Shown piece by piece: positions 54,388 to 63,646 of a DNA stretch of 64,000 bases. The position numbers and the translations under genes were made by a program. Each line of letters begins with the position of its first letter. Positions within the stretch are counted from its first letter, which is position 1. This DNA comes from Chloroflexi bacterium AL-N1. GTDB lineage: Bacteria > Chloroflexota > Chloroflexia > Chloroflexales > Roseiflexaceae. The stretch spans positions 124,001 to 188,000 of the forward strand of contig WYDT01000001.1 of assembly GCA_013122435.1 (NCBI GenBank), read 5' to 3'. The notes under the pieces were generated by a model. That model saw only the letters and a list, made by a program, of their open reading frames with translations. It did no database searches and had not been told where the DNA came from.

Positions 54388-55172
54388 TGTTTTACTAGTT
54401 CTAGCGCCAACTGTGCGATTTCCTGAGCATAAGCGTTGGGCTGCTCAATCATCGGAAAGTGGTCCCAGTCGGGAACGATGCGAACGGTGTGATTAGGCAA
54501 CAGCGCTTGGTAGTCACGTACATGATCGACCTTCAGGACGCGCTCCCGTTCGCCCCAGAGCAAAGCCGATGGGAGGCTCACAGGATGCAGTGATTGAAAC
54601 CATTCGGGCGTAATCAGGTCAAACATCTGGGAAAAAACCGCACAGTGTCGGTATTCGGCAAAAAAGCGGTTGGTAAAATCGGCGGGCACCTGTTGCGAAA
54701 AAAGCACCCGTTTCCACATCGGACGAGTGAGCGGTGACGAAAACATGTGTTGACCAAAGGTTCGCATGCCAGGAAAAGCCATCAACTTTGGAAAAAAGCG
54801 TGAGTCTAACCGAGTGCCGACCGGGGCGTGGAGAATGAGGCCATCAATATCAGCAGCATAGTGTTGGATAAACTCAAGGGCAATGGAGCCACCAATGCCA
54901 TGGCCAAGGAGGACAGTAGGGCGTGGCAGGGCAGCTATTTCGCTCCGCAGGTAGGTGGCATAGTCGCGCAGGGTGTGGAGTGAGCGATCACGAGGCTTGT
55001 TTGCAAAACCGGGCAGGGTTAGCGCGTGAAAGCCAACGTGCTCTGGTACAAAGGGCTGCACGAGCGCAAAACGAAAGGCCCCACCACCATTGCCGTGTAG
55101 CGCAACAATAATGAGGTTCGGAGTAACCGTTGACGGTGTATCAATCTGGTGGGTCGCAGAGTGTGTGACCAT
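54384..55172 (-). CDS. Alpha/beta hydrolase-fold protein lacking the usual nucleophile
   Basis: 262 aa alpha/beta hydrolase: LIIVALHGNGGGAFRF (oxyanion HGNGG), TLPGFANKPRD, the nucleophile elbow VLLGHGIGGSIALE, LLWGERERVLK and a late His in DWDHFPMIEQ. The elbow normally reads G-x-S-x-G with Ser (often GHSxGG). Here Gly (GHGIGG) replaces it, and the acid site is Glu/Arg-rich, so the classical triad seems incomplete. Either catalysis differs or the protein is non-catalytic. The stop of the upstream selenoprotein-like gene and this ATG overlap as TAATG; GAGG lies 7 nt before it. Its end overlaps the PEP-synthase-like gene. Confidence 0.82.
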   Translation of the reverse strand: MVTHSATHQIDTPSTVTPNLIIVALHGNGGGAFRFALVQPFVPEHVGFHALTLPGFANKPRDRSLHTLRDYATYLRSEIAALPRPTVLLGHGIGGSIALEFIQHYAADIDGLILHAPVGTRLDSRFFPKLMAFPGMRTFGQHMFSSPLTRPMWKRVLFSQQVPADFTNRFFAEYRHCAVFSQMFDLITPEWFQSLHPVSLPSALLWGERERVLKVDHVRDYQALLPNHTVRIVPDWDHFPMIEQPNAYAQEIAQLALELVKQ

Positions 55173-55726
55173 TATATTTCCTCTGTAGTAACGTCTGGGT
55201 CTTTAGGTAGGTATTGCACTAGCCTGAGCCAATCAGGATGGTCTCCTGCGTGACGAAACGTATGTTGCCATAGAATAGTGTGCTGATAGATCAGGAAGGC
55301 TCCCGGCATAATCCATGGATCACCAACGGGCGTGCCGATAGAGTGACCTTTGAGGGCTGCTTCGGCACCTCTGAGCCATACTTCGGGGCCAAACATCTCA
55401 CGTAAGCCGCCACGGGCAAGACCAAAAGCGCGATAGAAATGCAAGGCACTGTCAGAGACCGCACGGGCCTCGGGCCAGAGTTTGTCAAAGAATGCCTGCC
55501 CCTCTTGCAAATTCCCCTGGAAGAAGAAGAGTACTGATGGATAGCCAGGTGTTGTTTGCGAAACATGGCGCAAGTCTTTGACTGTCTCACGGCAAAACAC
55601 TCAGCCAAAGTGGCGCAAAAAGACCACCAGCGCAGGCGTTGTGCCGAGCTGTTCGTGCAGCGGTCCCGGCTGAAGGTTCAAACCGTTAACAGGTGTCTGT
55701 AGCATAGCCGTATCAATCTGCCGCAT
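55172..55726 (-). CDS. Peroxiredoxin-like (AhpC/TSA, UxxC) protein, candidate selenoprotein
   Basis: 184 aa if the TGA at 55603-55601 is read as selenocysteine (residue 42). ATG at 55726 with AAAAGGA ~7 nt upstream. The frame reads LVVFLRHFG-U-VFCRETVKDLRH: in the Prx-like2/AAED1-type AhpC/TSA family the catalytic site is RHFGCxFCRE, and TGA sits exactly on the first Cys of CxxC. Sequence downstream stays conserved and in frame to TAA, overlapping the hydrolase ATG. An ordinary gene caller would report only the 142-aa part after the TGA. No clear SECIS hairpin is visible and no sel genes lie in the window. Role: thiol/selenol redox. Confidence 0.8.
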
Positions 55727-55908
55727 TGCCGTATCCTTTTAGGATTTTTTATCTTTTGCAAGCCGATATATCATTTATATCTACGCTATATGCAGCAAAG
55801 CAGATGTGTTTGAGGGAGCTTCCGAAAACTATATTATCAAAAAATATATACGCAACTATAAAGATGTGGTATAATCTGGGCATTGATTGAGACGTTGACG
55901 GAGGTGCT

Positions 55909-56022
55909 ATGCCGCAAAAGAGCGGTCGCGTAACCAACTCATCACCCTACATTTCTATCACTCATTACAGCATTTCAGCTTTCGCTCAACAATACACTAT
56001 CACGGTACTTGCCCTGCTCTAG
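55909..56022 (+). CDS. Putative 37-aa ORF upstream of the SBBP gene
   Basis: ATG preceded by GGAGG with a TATAAT hexamer at 55870-55875. Encodes a short Ser/Thr/Ile-rich peptide ending in a hydrophobic segment (ITVLALL). It could be a leader peptide for the large gene 63 nt downstream, or chance. There is no family evidence. The rest of 55727-56084 shows nothing else. Confidence 0.3.
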   Translation: MPQKSGRVTNSSPYISITHYSISAFAQQYTITVLALL

Positions 56023-56084
56023 TTGCATTGCCTCTCTGCAGTTCGTGGTTGGAGGTCGTGCTTTATTGAAGGAGGTGTACTGCT

Positions 56085-59000
56085 ATGGAGAAGCTTATCC
56101 GTCTCGTTGTCCGCTTTGGTCTGTTCATGTTGGTTGGCTTATTAGCCGCAAGTAGTAGCATTGGTGCCCTGGCACAAACATCCCCATCGCCCGCTACGCC
56201 GCCCACACCATCGGAACCGGCGCCCACATCGCTTCCACCAGCAACCCTGCCATTCATTCCCAATGCTGGGCAGACCGATCCTACGGTTCGTTTTCAATCG
56301 TATGCGTATGACGGCACGCTATTCTTTACACCCGAAGAAATTGTGATGAGTTTGCCGACGCCTGAGCAGCAACAGGCACTCCGTAACGCCGACTTCACTG
56401 CTGCGTCTCCTGACGCGCTCGCCCAGGTAGAGGATGTGCTGTCAGCGCCTGCGGATGTCGTCCGTGTGCGTTTTGTTGCTGCGAACCCGGCGCGACAGCT
56501 TGCTGCCGGGACTCGGCAGCCGGGGGTGATGAACTACCTGATTGGCAATGATGAGACGCAGTGGGTGACCGATGTCCCGATTTACAACGGCATTGTCTAT
56601 GAGGACCTGTATAGCGGCATCGATGTGCACTATGATGGGGCGACGGGTCATCTCAAGAGCACCTATGTGGTGGCACCAGGGGTGGACCCGAGCCAGATTC
56701 GCTGGGCCTATGAGGGGGTGCAACAGACCCGCATCGATGATACAGGCAACCTGCTGATGCATCTTGCTCAACCCAAGGATCGTCCTGATACGGAACAGGT
56801 GTTGACCGAAGACGCACCGATTGCCTGGCAGGAGGTGGCCGGACAGCAGATCCCTGTTGCCGTGCGCTACCATCTGCATGATGATGGCAGCATTGGCTTT
56901 GCGGTGGGGCGCTACAACCCGGCCCTCCCGCTGATTATCGATCCGGTGCTGCGCTATAGCACGTATCTGGGTGGCAGTGAGGAGGAGGTGGGGCGTGGTA
57001 TTGCCATTGACTCGGCGGGAAACACCTATGTCGCAGGCTATACGTTGTCCTCCGATTTCCCCCGTGATGATCCCTTTGATGATGGTCTGAGTGGGTCTCA
57101 GGATGGCTTTGTCACCAAATTCGACCTACAGGGTAATCGGGTCTATAGCACCTATCTCGGGAGTAGTGGCATCGATGCGATTGCTGCGCTGGCCGTCAAT
57201 GCCAGTGGTGAGGCTTATGTGACGGGAAGCACTAATAATGATGATTTCCCGGCTCCAAACTCTTTGTATCCTTTTGGCGGTGGCCTGCGGGATGTCTTTG
57301 TGACCAAACTGAATGCCGCCGGCAACGATCTGGTCTATAGCACCTTGCTGGGTGGCGAGGTGGCCGATTACAGTTTGGGGATTGCCCTTGACCCAAGTGA
57401 TGCGGCGGTGGTAGTCGGGTATACCTTTTCAGATGATTTCCCCACCGTTAGTCCCCTCCAGGCGGCGTGTGTTGAATGTCCGACCTTCGCAGAGATTTTT
57501 GTGACCAAAATCAATGCTGCTGGGTCGAGTCTGGTCTATAGCACCTATCTGGGTGATGATGGGAGCGATCAGGCTTGGGCCGTGGCAGTGGGCAGTGATG
57601 GTACGGCCTATGTGACAGGTCGCACCACTTCAAACCAATTCCCGCGTGTCAATGCGTATGATAACACCTATAATGGTAAGGAAGATGTCTTTGTAACGGC
57701 AATCGATGCCGATGGCAGTGCCATTATCTATAGTACCTTTCTCGGTGGAGACGAAAACGAAACAGGCTTTGCGATAGCGGTGGATGCCACGGATACCGTG
57801 TATGTGGCCGGGAGCACCCTCAGTGATGATTTCCCGACTGAACAACCCTTTCAAGCCGAACGTGATAGCACTATGCTGTTCTTCAGCGATGCCTTTGTGA
57901 CGGCACTGGCGCCTGGTGGTGGCAGTTTAGTCTATAGTACCTTTCTGGGCGGGAACGAAATAGATGTGGCTTATGGCATTGCGGTTGATGCCACCGGACA
58001 TGCGTCGGTCGCCGGGATAACCACATCCACCGACTTTCCTACCGTGCCAGTAGCGAGACCTTTACAAGCCAATCAGACCGGCACAGATGGTTTTGTAACG
58101 ACCTTTCACCCGAATGGCAGGACGGTGATGCAGAGTACCTATCTGGGTGGGAGTGGGACTGATAATGCCTATCCCATCGCCATAGGTCGCACGATACGCC
58201 CGGCACCAGACCCGGATCAGACAAATACGGTGATTGATGGCGTGGTGCACGTCATGGGACAAACCTGGTCTTTTAATTTCCCGACCGTGAATCCTGCTCA
58301 GCCTGACCGAGCAGGTTCAGGCGATGCATTTGTGAGCACGCTCACGCCCTACCCGCATGGCACAACAAGTTACTATGTAAGCGATACTTCGCTGGATGTC
58401 ATGTATAATCAAGGGTGTGCACGTGGCATTACTGATTCGCTCTATCTCGGTGCAGATGATAGTTTGGTGGCACTGTTCTTTGGCAGACCGGCAAGCAGTG
58501 CCGAATTAGGGGCAGGCAACTTTGGTGCCCGTCTGCTTAATGATGATATCTTAACGACAGAACAAATAGCCGAAGCAGCGCAGGCATTTGGTCAGGGATA
58601 CTGGGAGTGCTCACCACCTGATTACGAATTGACGCTGGCGGTGAGTACCAGCAACTTTACGCTATCCACAGGGGACGATAATGTGGTCACCTTTGAACAC
58701 GGTGCAGCCTGGGCCACGATGATTAATGCTATCAACGACTGGTTGGCTACGAATGGTCCGAGTAACCGTATCCGCGCAGTCGGCGGCAGTGATATCGAAA
58801 TTGCCTGGAATACACCTGAAGCTAGCCGGGACTGGGTGGATGGCTATGCCTCAGAAGGGTTATGGGGCATGTACAACCTGGGCGATGCCCAGGCCTGTCC
58901 ACCGATTGGGGGACCAACCTGTGACAATGGCTGGTCAGTCGAAGATGTTTGGTATGTCTCCTATGGGGCCCCACTTACAAGAGCCATTCCGCAGATCTAT

Positions 59001-59297
59001 GTCACGGATGGCATCCAGGCGCAGCAATGGTATGAGCTTGCGGTATACTCCAGCGAGGTACAAAACCGAAAAATGCTGATAGATGGTATCTTGACCCAAT
59101 ATCAAGCCTGTCGTGATCGCGGTGATTACTATCTTGATGGCGTCTACAATCCCGCTTCCGTCTGTCGTGGTGGGGATCTGGCTCCCGAGCAGGCCTGGGT
59201 CTCGCTCTGGGACCTCCTGAATGATGATCCTCGTACCGAACAGGAATTGCGTTGGTCCACCGATGTGCGTTGGAATTATCTTGTAGAGGAGTATTAA
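56085..59297 (+). CDS. Secreted SBBP-repeat protein with DUF7948 and a C-terminal unknown domain
   Basis: 1070 aa. Signal peptide (~1-28), Pro/Thr/Ser linker, a DUF7948-like domain (~60-290: FIPNAGQTDPTVRFQSYAYD, YNGIVYEDLYSGIDVHYDG), then seven SBBP beta-propeller repeats beginning (Y/Q)ST(Y/F/L)LGG and continuing GNTYVAGYTxSxDFP (~300-760). Residues ~770-1070 are a Trp/Asp/Cys-rich domain (HGAAWATMINAINDWLAT, PPIGGPTCDNGWSVEDVWYV) that I do not recognise. The SBBP family has a predicted seven-bladed propeller. Extracellular binding or scaffold function is inferred. AAGGAGG 9 nt before the ATG. The lipoprotein gene follows after 4 nt. Confidence 0.85.
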   Translation: MEKLIRLVVRFGLFMLVGLLAASSSIGALAQTSPSPATPPTPSEPAPTSLPPATLPFIPNAGQTDPTVRFQSYAYDGTLFFTPEEIVMSLPTPEQQQALRNADFTAASPDALAQVEDVLSAPADVVRVRFVAANPARQLAAGTRQPGVMNYLIGNDETQWVTDVPIYNGIVYEDLYSGIDVHYDGATGHLKSTYVVAPGVDPSQIRWAYEGVQQTRIDDTGNLLMHLAQPKDRPDTEQVLTEDAPIAWQEVAGQQIPVAVRYHLHDDGSIGFAVGRYNPALPLIIDPVLRYSTYLGGSEEEVGRGIAIDSAGNTYVAGYTLSSDFPRDDPFDDGLSGSQDGFVTKFDLQGNRVYSTYLGSSGIDAIAALAVNASGEAYVTGSTNNDDFPAPNSLYPFGGGLRDVFVTKLNAAGNDLVYSTLLGGEVADYSLGIALDPSDAAVVVGYTFSDDFPTVSPLQAACVECPTFAEIFVTKINAAGSSLVYSTYLGDDGSDQAWAVAVGSDGTAYVTGRTTSNQFPRVNAYDNTYNGKEDVFVTAIDADGSAIIYSTFLGGDENETGFAIAVDATDTVYVAGSTLSDDFPTEQPFQAERDSTMLFFSDAFVTALAPGGGSLVYSTFLGGNEIDVAYGIAVDATGHASVAGITTSTDFPTVPVARPLQANQTGTDGFVTTFHPNGRTVMQSTYLGGSGTDNAYPIAIGRTIRPAPDPDQTNTVIDGVVHVMGQTWSFNFPTVNPAQPDRAGSGDAFVSTLTPYPHGTTSYYVSDTSLDVMYNQGCARGITDSLYLGADDSLVALFFGRPASSAELGAGNFGARLLNDDILTTEQIAEAAQAFGQGYWECSPPDYELTLAVSTSNFTLSTGDDNVVTFEHGAAWATMINAINDWLATNGPSNRIRAVGGSDIEIAWNTPEASRDWVDGYASEGLWGMYNLGDAQACPPIGGPTCDNGWSVEDVWYVSYGAPLTRAIPQIYVTDGIQAQQWYELAVYSSEVQNRKMLIDGILTQYQACRDRGDYYLDGVYNPASVCRGGDLAPEQAWVSLWDLLNDDPRTEQELRWSTDVRWNYLVEEY

Positions 59298-59301
59298 TAC
59301 C

Positions 59302-60081
59302 ATGATAAGCATTAGTCAAAACCGAAAACCGCTTTACATCACACTCTGCCAGATTGGTGGTGTCAGCATCATTTTGTTGCTGCTGGCTGGTTGTGGGGCG
59401 CGTGAGTCATCGGCTGGAATGGCCCAGACTGTTGATCAGACATCTGCTTCCCCTGAAGTTATCGTAACGCCTACGTTGAGCAACAATATGGTCACTCCTG
59501 CACCTGCCCCAACCTTGGCATCCATGCTTACTCCAACACCGACATTGGATATCTACCAAGCATATGGGCGCTGGGATGAGATTACCCACTTCCGAGAGGA
59601 ACTCCAGCGAACCGACCTATCCGAGGAAGATCGGGAGTTTTATGAGAGAAATTTAGCTGCTGCTGAATATAGCGCGGAAGTACGTGCTACTGCGAAAGCT
59701 GGGCCCACGGCCGTGCGGCGCGGTCCACCAGTGGTGGTCCAAGAAGCTGATACTACCCCCACTGCTACCTCTACTCCTGGTATCTCGGACATTGCCTTTA
59801 ATGGGATTAAGGGGATACGGATTGCTAACGTTTGGAATGGTCCGGTAGATGGAATTTGGACCAAAATCCATGCCGGTTCAGAGGAAGCGGATCGGAGCCA
59901 GGGGCTGCTCTATTTTCGCGCCGCGAATGTGATGGAGGCCCCTCTGGCAATCTATCGGACACCCACCAAAAACGGGATTGTGAAAATCATCGCCGAACAA
60001 AATCAACAACTCACGCTCGAAGCGGCGGATGGCACACTGTTTGTGTTCGATATTCCCAGCCGGACGTATGTGGAGCCCTGA
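59302..60081 (+). CDS. Hypothetical lipoprotein
   Basis: 259 aa. Lipobox LLLLAGC (Cys ~31) followed by a Thr/Pro-rich linker, a short helical segment (YGRWDEITHFREELQRTDL), a basic stretch and a beta-rich C-terminal domain (GIRIANVWNGPVDGIWTKIH, LYFRAANVMEAPLA) that may be a small ligand-binding or adhesin-like domain. Lies 4 nt after the SBBP gene, so the two are probably co-translated and may act together at the surface. No family recognised. Confidence 0.75.
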   Translation: MISISQNRKPLYITLCQIGGVSIILLLLAGCGARESSAGMAQTVDQTSASPEVIVTPTLSNNMVTPAPAPTLASMLTPTPTLDIYQAYGRWDEITHFREELQRTDLSEEDREFYERNLAAAEYSAEVRATAKAGPTAVRRGPPVVVQEADTTPTATSTPGISDIAFNGIKGIRIANVWNGPVDGIWTKIHAGSEEADRSQGLLYFRAANVMEAPLAIYRTPTKNGIVKIIAEQNQQLTLEAADGTLFVFDIPSRTYVEP

Positions 60082-60445
60082 GCTTCCGGAAACTTAGGGT
60101 AGCGGAGTTTTCCAGATGACTAAGGTGGGGAGGTATCGTAAGGATGGGGCGGTCGCTTCCGGGAGTGTCGTAGAGGGAATCTCCTCGCCGCAATATGCCC
60201 CAATTGACGGTATTCATGGTGCGGTGTTACTTAACCATTGGGCTGCCGTATTCAACTGCGCCACCGCACGAGAATAGCACCAAGTACAACGTGGTATAAT
60301 CACCCTACTGATTCCACCACGATGCGATGGCATACGGCAAGGACAAGACAACCCTCTACGCGGATCAGTCGGGAACATCCTCCATCGTTGAACACTGAAG
60401 CGCATCACACGCTTGGTGCTGTTCCCTTGTAGCCCCCGGAAGCTC
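60080..60445. mobile_element. Possible MITE-like segment with 10-bp terminal inverted repeats
   Basis: GAGCTTCCGG at 60080-60089 and CCGGAAGCTC at 60436-60445 bound a ~366-bp stretch with no clear gene. No target-site duplication is visible at the ends and no transposase is recognised, so this could be the relic of a small element or a chance dyad. A TATAAT (60295-60300) and a large minus-strand ORF (shadow-like) lie inside. Confidence 0.35.
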
Positions 60446-60488
60446 CTACGTTTGCTGAAATGCGGGGAACTTGCTATGATGTATTCTA

Positions 60489-61115
60489 ATGAAATTAATA
60501 TCTTCTTCACGACAGTACATGTGGAATACCTGGATTGTAGCCAATGTCCTTGGTAGTGCAATAGCCTGGTCGTTGTTTGTCAGCGTATTCGCACAATCCG
60601 GCAACCTGTTTGGCGGCGCAAATGAGGGTAGTGCCTTTCGTGCCATTACTGGTGCAATCACTTGGGGCATCGTATGGGGCATTATCGGGGGTGTCCAATG
60701 GCTAATCTTAAAAAATTTGCTGCCATATGCCCTTCTGTGGATACCCACCCAGATCCTTGGTGGCGTGATAATGGGCATCGCTGGAGAGTCGCTATTTGCT
60801 GCACAAGGGGGAGTTACTTTTGGCTGGATTGTCGGTGCATGTGGCGGCCTTGTCAGTGGGATTACACAGTGGCTGCTCATACGACGTGTTTCACAACAAG
60901 CATGGTGGTGGATACCAGGGCATGTGATCGCTACGGCCGCTGCTATGGGAACTAGCTGGCTGTCTATTGCATCACTCTTACAAATCTTTGGATCAGTCAT
61001 TGGTCTGACAGCAACATGGGCGATCTGTGGTGCAATAAGTGGGTTTATATATGGTACTATTACTGGTAGTATTTTTAACTGGTTGCTACATCAGCCATCA
61101 CGTAGTAAGCTATGA
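60489..61115 (+). CDS. Six-helix membrane protein, hypothetical
   Basis: 208 aa, about six hydrophobic segments rich in Gly, Trp and Ile (FRAITGAITWGIVWGIIGGVQW; the last GLTATWAICGAISGFIYGTITG). The repeated GxxGGxxxGxxQWxxL pattern suggests internal duplication of a three-helix unit (first copy ~50-75, second ~120-140). No motif of a known transporter. No strong ribosome site. Function unknown. Confidence 0.6.
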   Translation: MKLISSSRQYMWNTWIVANVLGSAIAWSLFVSVFAQSGNLFGGANEGSAFRAITGAITWGIVWGIIGGVQWLILKNLLPYALLWIPTQILGGVIMGIAGESLFAAQGGVTFGWIVGACGGLVSGITQWLLIRRVSQQAWWWIPGHVIATAAAMGTSWLSIASLLQIFGSVIGLTATWAICGAISGFIYGTITGSIFNWLLHQPSRSKL

Positions 61116-61223
61116 GTATCACCTTATTCATAGATATAAGCAATTATGACGATAACTTTATGACAAACGGTCGTAAAATCAGCCTTGTATCACGTTTTTG
61201 TCACTAGTACTCGCGTAAATATA

Positions 61224-61253
61224 TTGAATCGATGGTCATATATCAGCTATAAT
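61224..61253 (+). promoter_or_regulatory. Sigma-70-like promoter of the GAF/PAS kinase gene
   Basis: TTGAAT, 18-nt spacer, TATAAT; the ATG is 54 nt after the -10. Best housekeeping-type match seen in the window. Confidence 0.5.
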
Positions 61254-61306
61254 ACGAAGGCACGCATCAGGTATCGTATAGCTGCTCTGTTGAGGAATTC
61301 CACGAT

Positions 61307-63439
61307 ATGGTTGTAGTAGATCCAATTCTAGCTAAATCGCGCGTTGATGCGATGTTACGTATCACACAGATGATCGAAACAGCACCATCGTTGAGTGATT
61401 TACTTACCTCTGTTTTTGCAGAGATTATTCATACCTTTGATTATACCTCCTGCAATGTACTTTTGTCAGTTGATCAGACGCACTATGTCATGCACGTATT
61501 TCCCCCCCACCAAACCTCCTCACAAGTATTATCTGTTGAAGCAGCACCACTACTCACTCAAATCATAGAGTCACGTCAACCGACACAACTCAACCTTGAT
61601 GATACCAATGAAACAGATGCGTATATCCAACTATTACTACGAGACATCGCTGTACGTTCCTTTCTGCTGATACCGCTGATCGCACAGAATCAAGTTATCG
61701 GAGTACTGGCATTCTGCTCAACCGCTACTCCTTCATCCCGTAGTGTTGACGAAATGGCCCTCCTGCGTCTGTTTGCCAGTCAACTCGCCTCAGTAATGGT
61801 TGTTTTACGCAACACCGAAATAACCAAACGACGCGACGAAGAACTGATCCTGAAAGAAATTGCGACAACTGTTACCTCAATACTCGACACGCATCAAGTC
61901 TATATGCTGGTTGTGCAAAAACTCAATACCTATTTCGAGGTCGATGCAGGGTCAATTTTGTTGATTGATGAAATGACTGGCGCGCTACAGTTTGTCATGA
62001 CTATTGAAGGTAGCGAAGAACGTCTGGCCGGAAAGTATGTACCGGTAGGGCAGGGGGTGGTCGGTCATGTGGCGAAGACCGGGCAGTGGGAAATCGTGCA
62101 CGATGCGCCAAACGACCCTCGTTTTTACAGCAAAATCAGTGAAGAGGTGGGCTATAAAACACAGTCCATTCTGTGTGTGCCAATGGTCGCCAAAGGACGG
62201 GTCATCGGCGTATTGGAGCTATTGAATAAAATTAATGGACATTTCACCGAAGACGATGCCCAAAGATTGACTCGTATGGCGTCTTTAATAGGGGTAGCGA
62301 TTCAAAACGCTCGCCTTTTTCAACAGGTAACTGATACCCGTGATCGCCTTGCAGCTATTCTTAATTCGGTCGCAGAGGGGATCGTGATGACGAATATGCA
62401 TGGCAATGTACTGAGTGTCAATCCAATGGCATCGCAGCTCTTTGGTGCAAATGAAACAGATCTTTTGTATCAACCAATTGATGAATTGATCGATGATCTC
62501 TATCGGCAGGCACACGAGATTACGACCCCTTCGTGGCAAAATGAAGAGGAAGATAACGCTAGTACGGCCCCACAGATCACGGAACTTGAACTTGGCAGTG
62601 AACAACGTCGCTTTATTCGTCATTTACGTCTGCCGGTGCGTGATGCAGATGGCAAAATGTACGGTCAGATCGAAGTCTTTCACGACATTACCAAAGAACG
62701 TGAACTCACTCAATTGCGTGATGACTACACCAGCATGCTGGTTCACGATATGCGCGCCCCCCTTACCTCTATTATCAATGGTATTGTGATGGTGCAACGT
62801 GGTCTGGTGGGCGATATCTCCCCACAACAGCATGAATTGTTAGCGATTGCCCATCATGGAAGCCAAACCATGCTGGAACTCATCAACAATCTTCTTGATA
62901 TATCCAAGATGGAAGAAGGCCACATGCCGCTTGATGCGGAACCGTTAGTGCCGTATACGTTGATCGATGATGTTATTGAGCGCCTGGAAGTATCAGCCCG
63001 TGCACGCCAACTTACGATTGAGCAGAGTCTTGCGGTGGGTTTACCGACCATCGAAGCTGATAAGAACAAGATTATGCGTGTGCTGCAGAACCTGGTTGAT
63101 AATGCACTTAAATTTTCTCCTACCCACGAAGTTGTTACTGTTGGTGCATATCATCATGTCACTGGGCAGGAACCGCCTGTCCGCACACCTGTGTCTCCAC
63201 CAGTCACTGATGGTGAGTGGGTGGTTATCTGGATTCAAGATCGCGGTCCGGGTATTCCCAATGCGTACCACGCCCGCATTTTTGAAAAATTTGGTCAGGT
63301 GCATCGTCGCAAGGCTGGTGGTACCGGGCTAGGGCTTACTTTTTGCAAACTCGCAGTAGAAGCACATTACGGGCGTATCTGGCTTGAAAGCCGCGAAGGA
63401 AGTGGCAGTATCTTTGCCTTTGCCCTGCCACTACAATAA
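61307..63439 (+). CDS. GAF-GAF-PAS sensor histidine kinase
   Basis: 710 aa, soluble, no membrane segment. GAF at ~20-175 and ~185-340 (LLIDEMTGALQFVMTIEGSE, ILCVPMVAKGRVIGVLELLN), PAS ~350-470 (AILNSVAEGIVMTNMHGNVL), HisKA with phospho-His ~480 in SMLVHDMRAPLTSI, and HATPase_c with the N-box KIMRVLQNLVDNALKFSP, G1 DRGPGIP and G2 KAGGTGLGL. A classical HisKA kinase, unlike the HisKA_3 kinase at 34 kb. No response regulator is adjacent on the right; the following gene is a further sensor-like protein. GAGGA before the ATG. Confidence 0.93.
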   Translation: MVVVDPILAKSRVDAMLRITQMIETAPSLSDLLTSVFAEIIHTFDYTSCNVLLSVDQTHYVMHVFPPHQTSSQVLSVEAAPLLTQIIESRQPTQLNLDDTNETDAYIQLLLRDIAVRSFLLIPLIAQNQVIGVLAFCSTATPSSRSVDEMALLRLFASQLASVMVVLRNTEITKRRDEELILKEIATTVTSILDTHQVYMLVVQKLNTYFEVDAGSILLIDEMTGALQFVMTIEGSEERLAGKYVPVGQGVVGHVAKTGQWEIVHDAPNDPRFYSKISEEVGYKTQSILCVPMVAKGRVIGVLELLNKINGHFTEDDAQRLTRMASLIGVAIQNARLFQQVTDTRDRLAAILNSVAEGIVMTNMHGNVLSVNPMASQLFGANETDLLYQPIDELIDDLYRQAHEITTPSWQNEEEDNASTAPQITELELGSEQRRFIRHLRLPVRDADGKMYGQIEVFHDITKERELTQLRDDYTSMLVHDMRAPLTSIINGIVMVQRGLVGDISPQQHELLAIAHHGSQTMLELINNLLDISKMEEGHMPLDAEPLVPYTLIDDVIERLEVSARARQLTIEQSLAVGLPTIEADKNKIMRVLQNLVDNALKFSPTHEVVTVGAYHHVTGQEPPVRTPVSPPVTDGEWVVIWIQDRGPGIPNAYHARIFEKFGQVHRRKAGGTGLGLTFCKLAVEAHYGRIWLESREGSGSIFAFALPLQ

Positions 63440-63646
63440 TCCGTGTGACGTAATGATGGGGCTTAACCACTTACGTTTTGCTAGAGATCAAGATACGTAT
63501 ATGTTTTATCTCTGAAACTAGCTCTGTATTGAGAATTAACAGGAATCTGGTATTATCGACGTTCATTTATACAACAATGATGTTCAGTCTGATGATCTGC
63601 TCTTAATTACTGTCAAACGTTGTACCACTGTGAAGGCAGGTCGGTG

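Noticed and set aside
55172..55600. 142-aa protein starting at a GTG just after the TGA
   Set aside because: No ribosome site before the GTG. The conserved first strand and RHFG lie upstream in frame, so this is the tail of the UxxC protein.
60214..60561. 115-aa minus-strand ORF as a possible transposase remnant
   Set aside because: No transposase motif; spans the next gene start. Only the short terminal repeats remain as evidence for an element.
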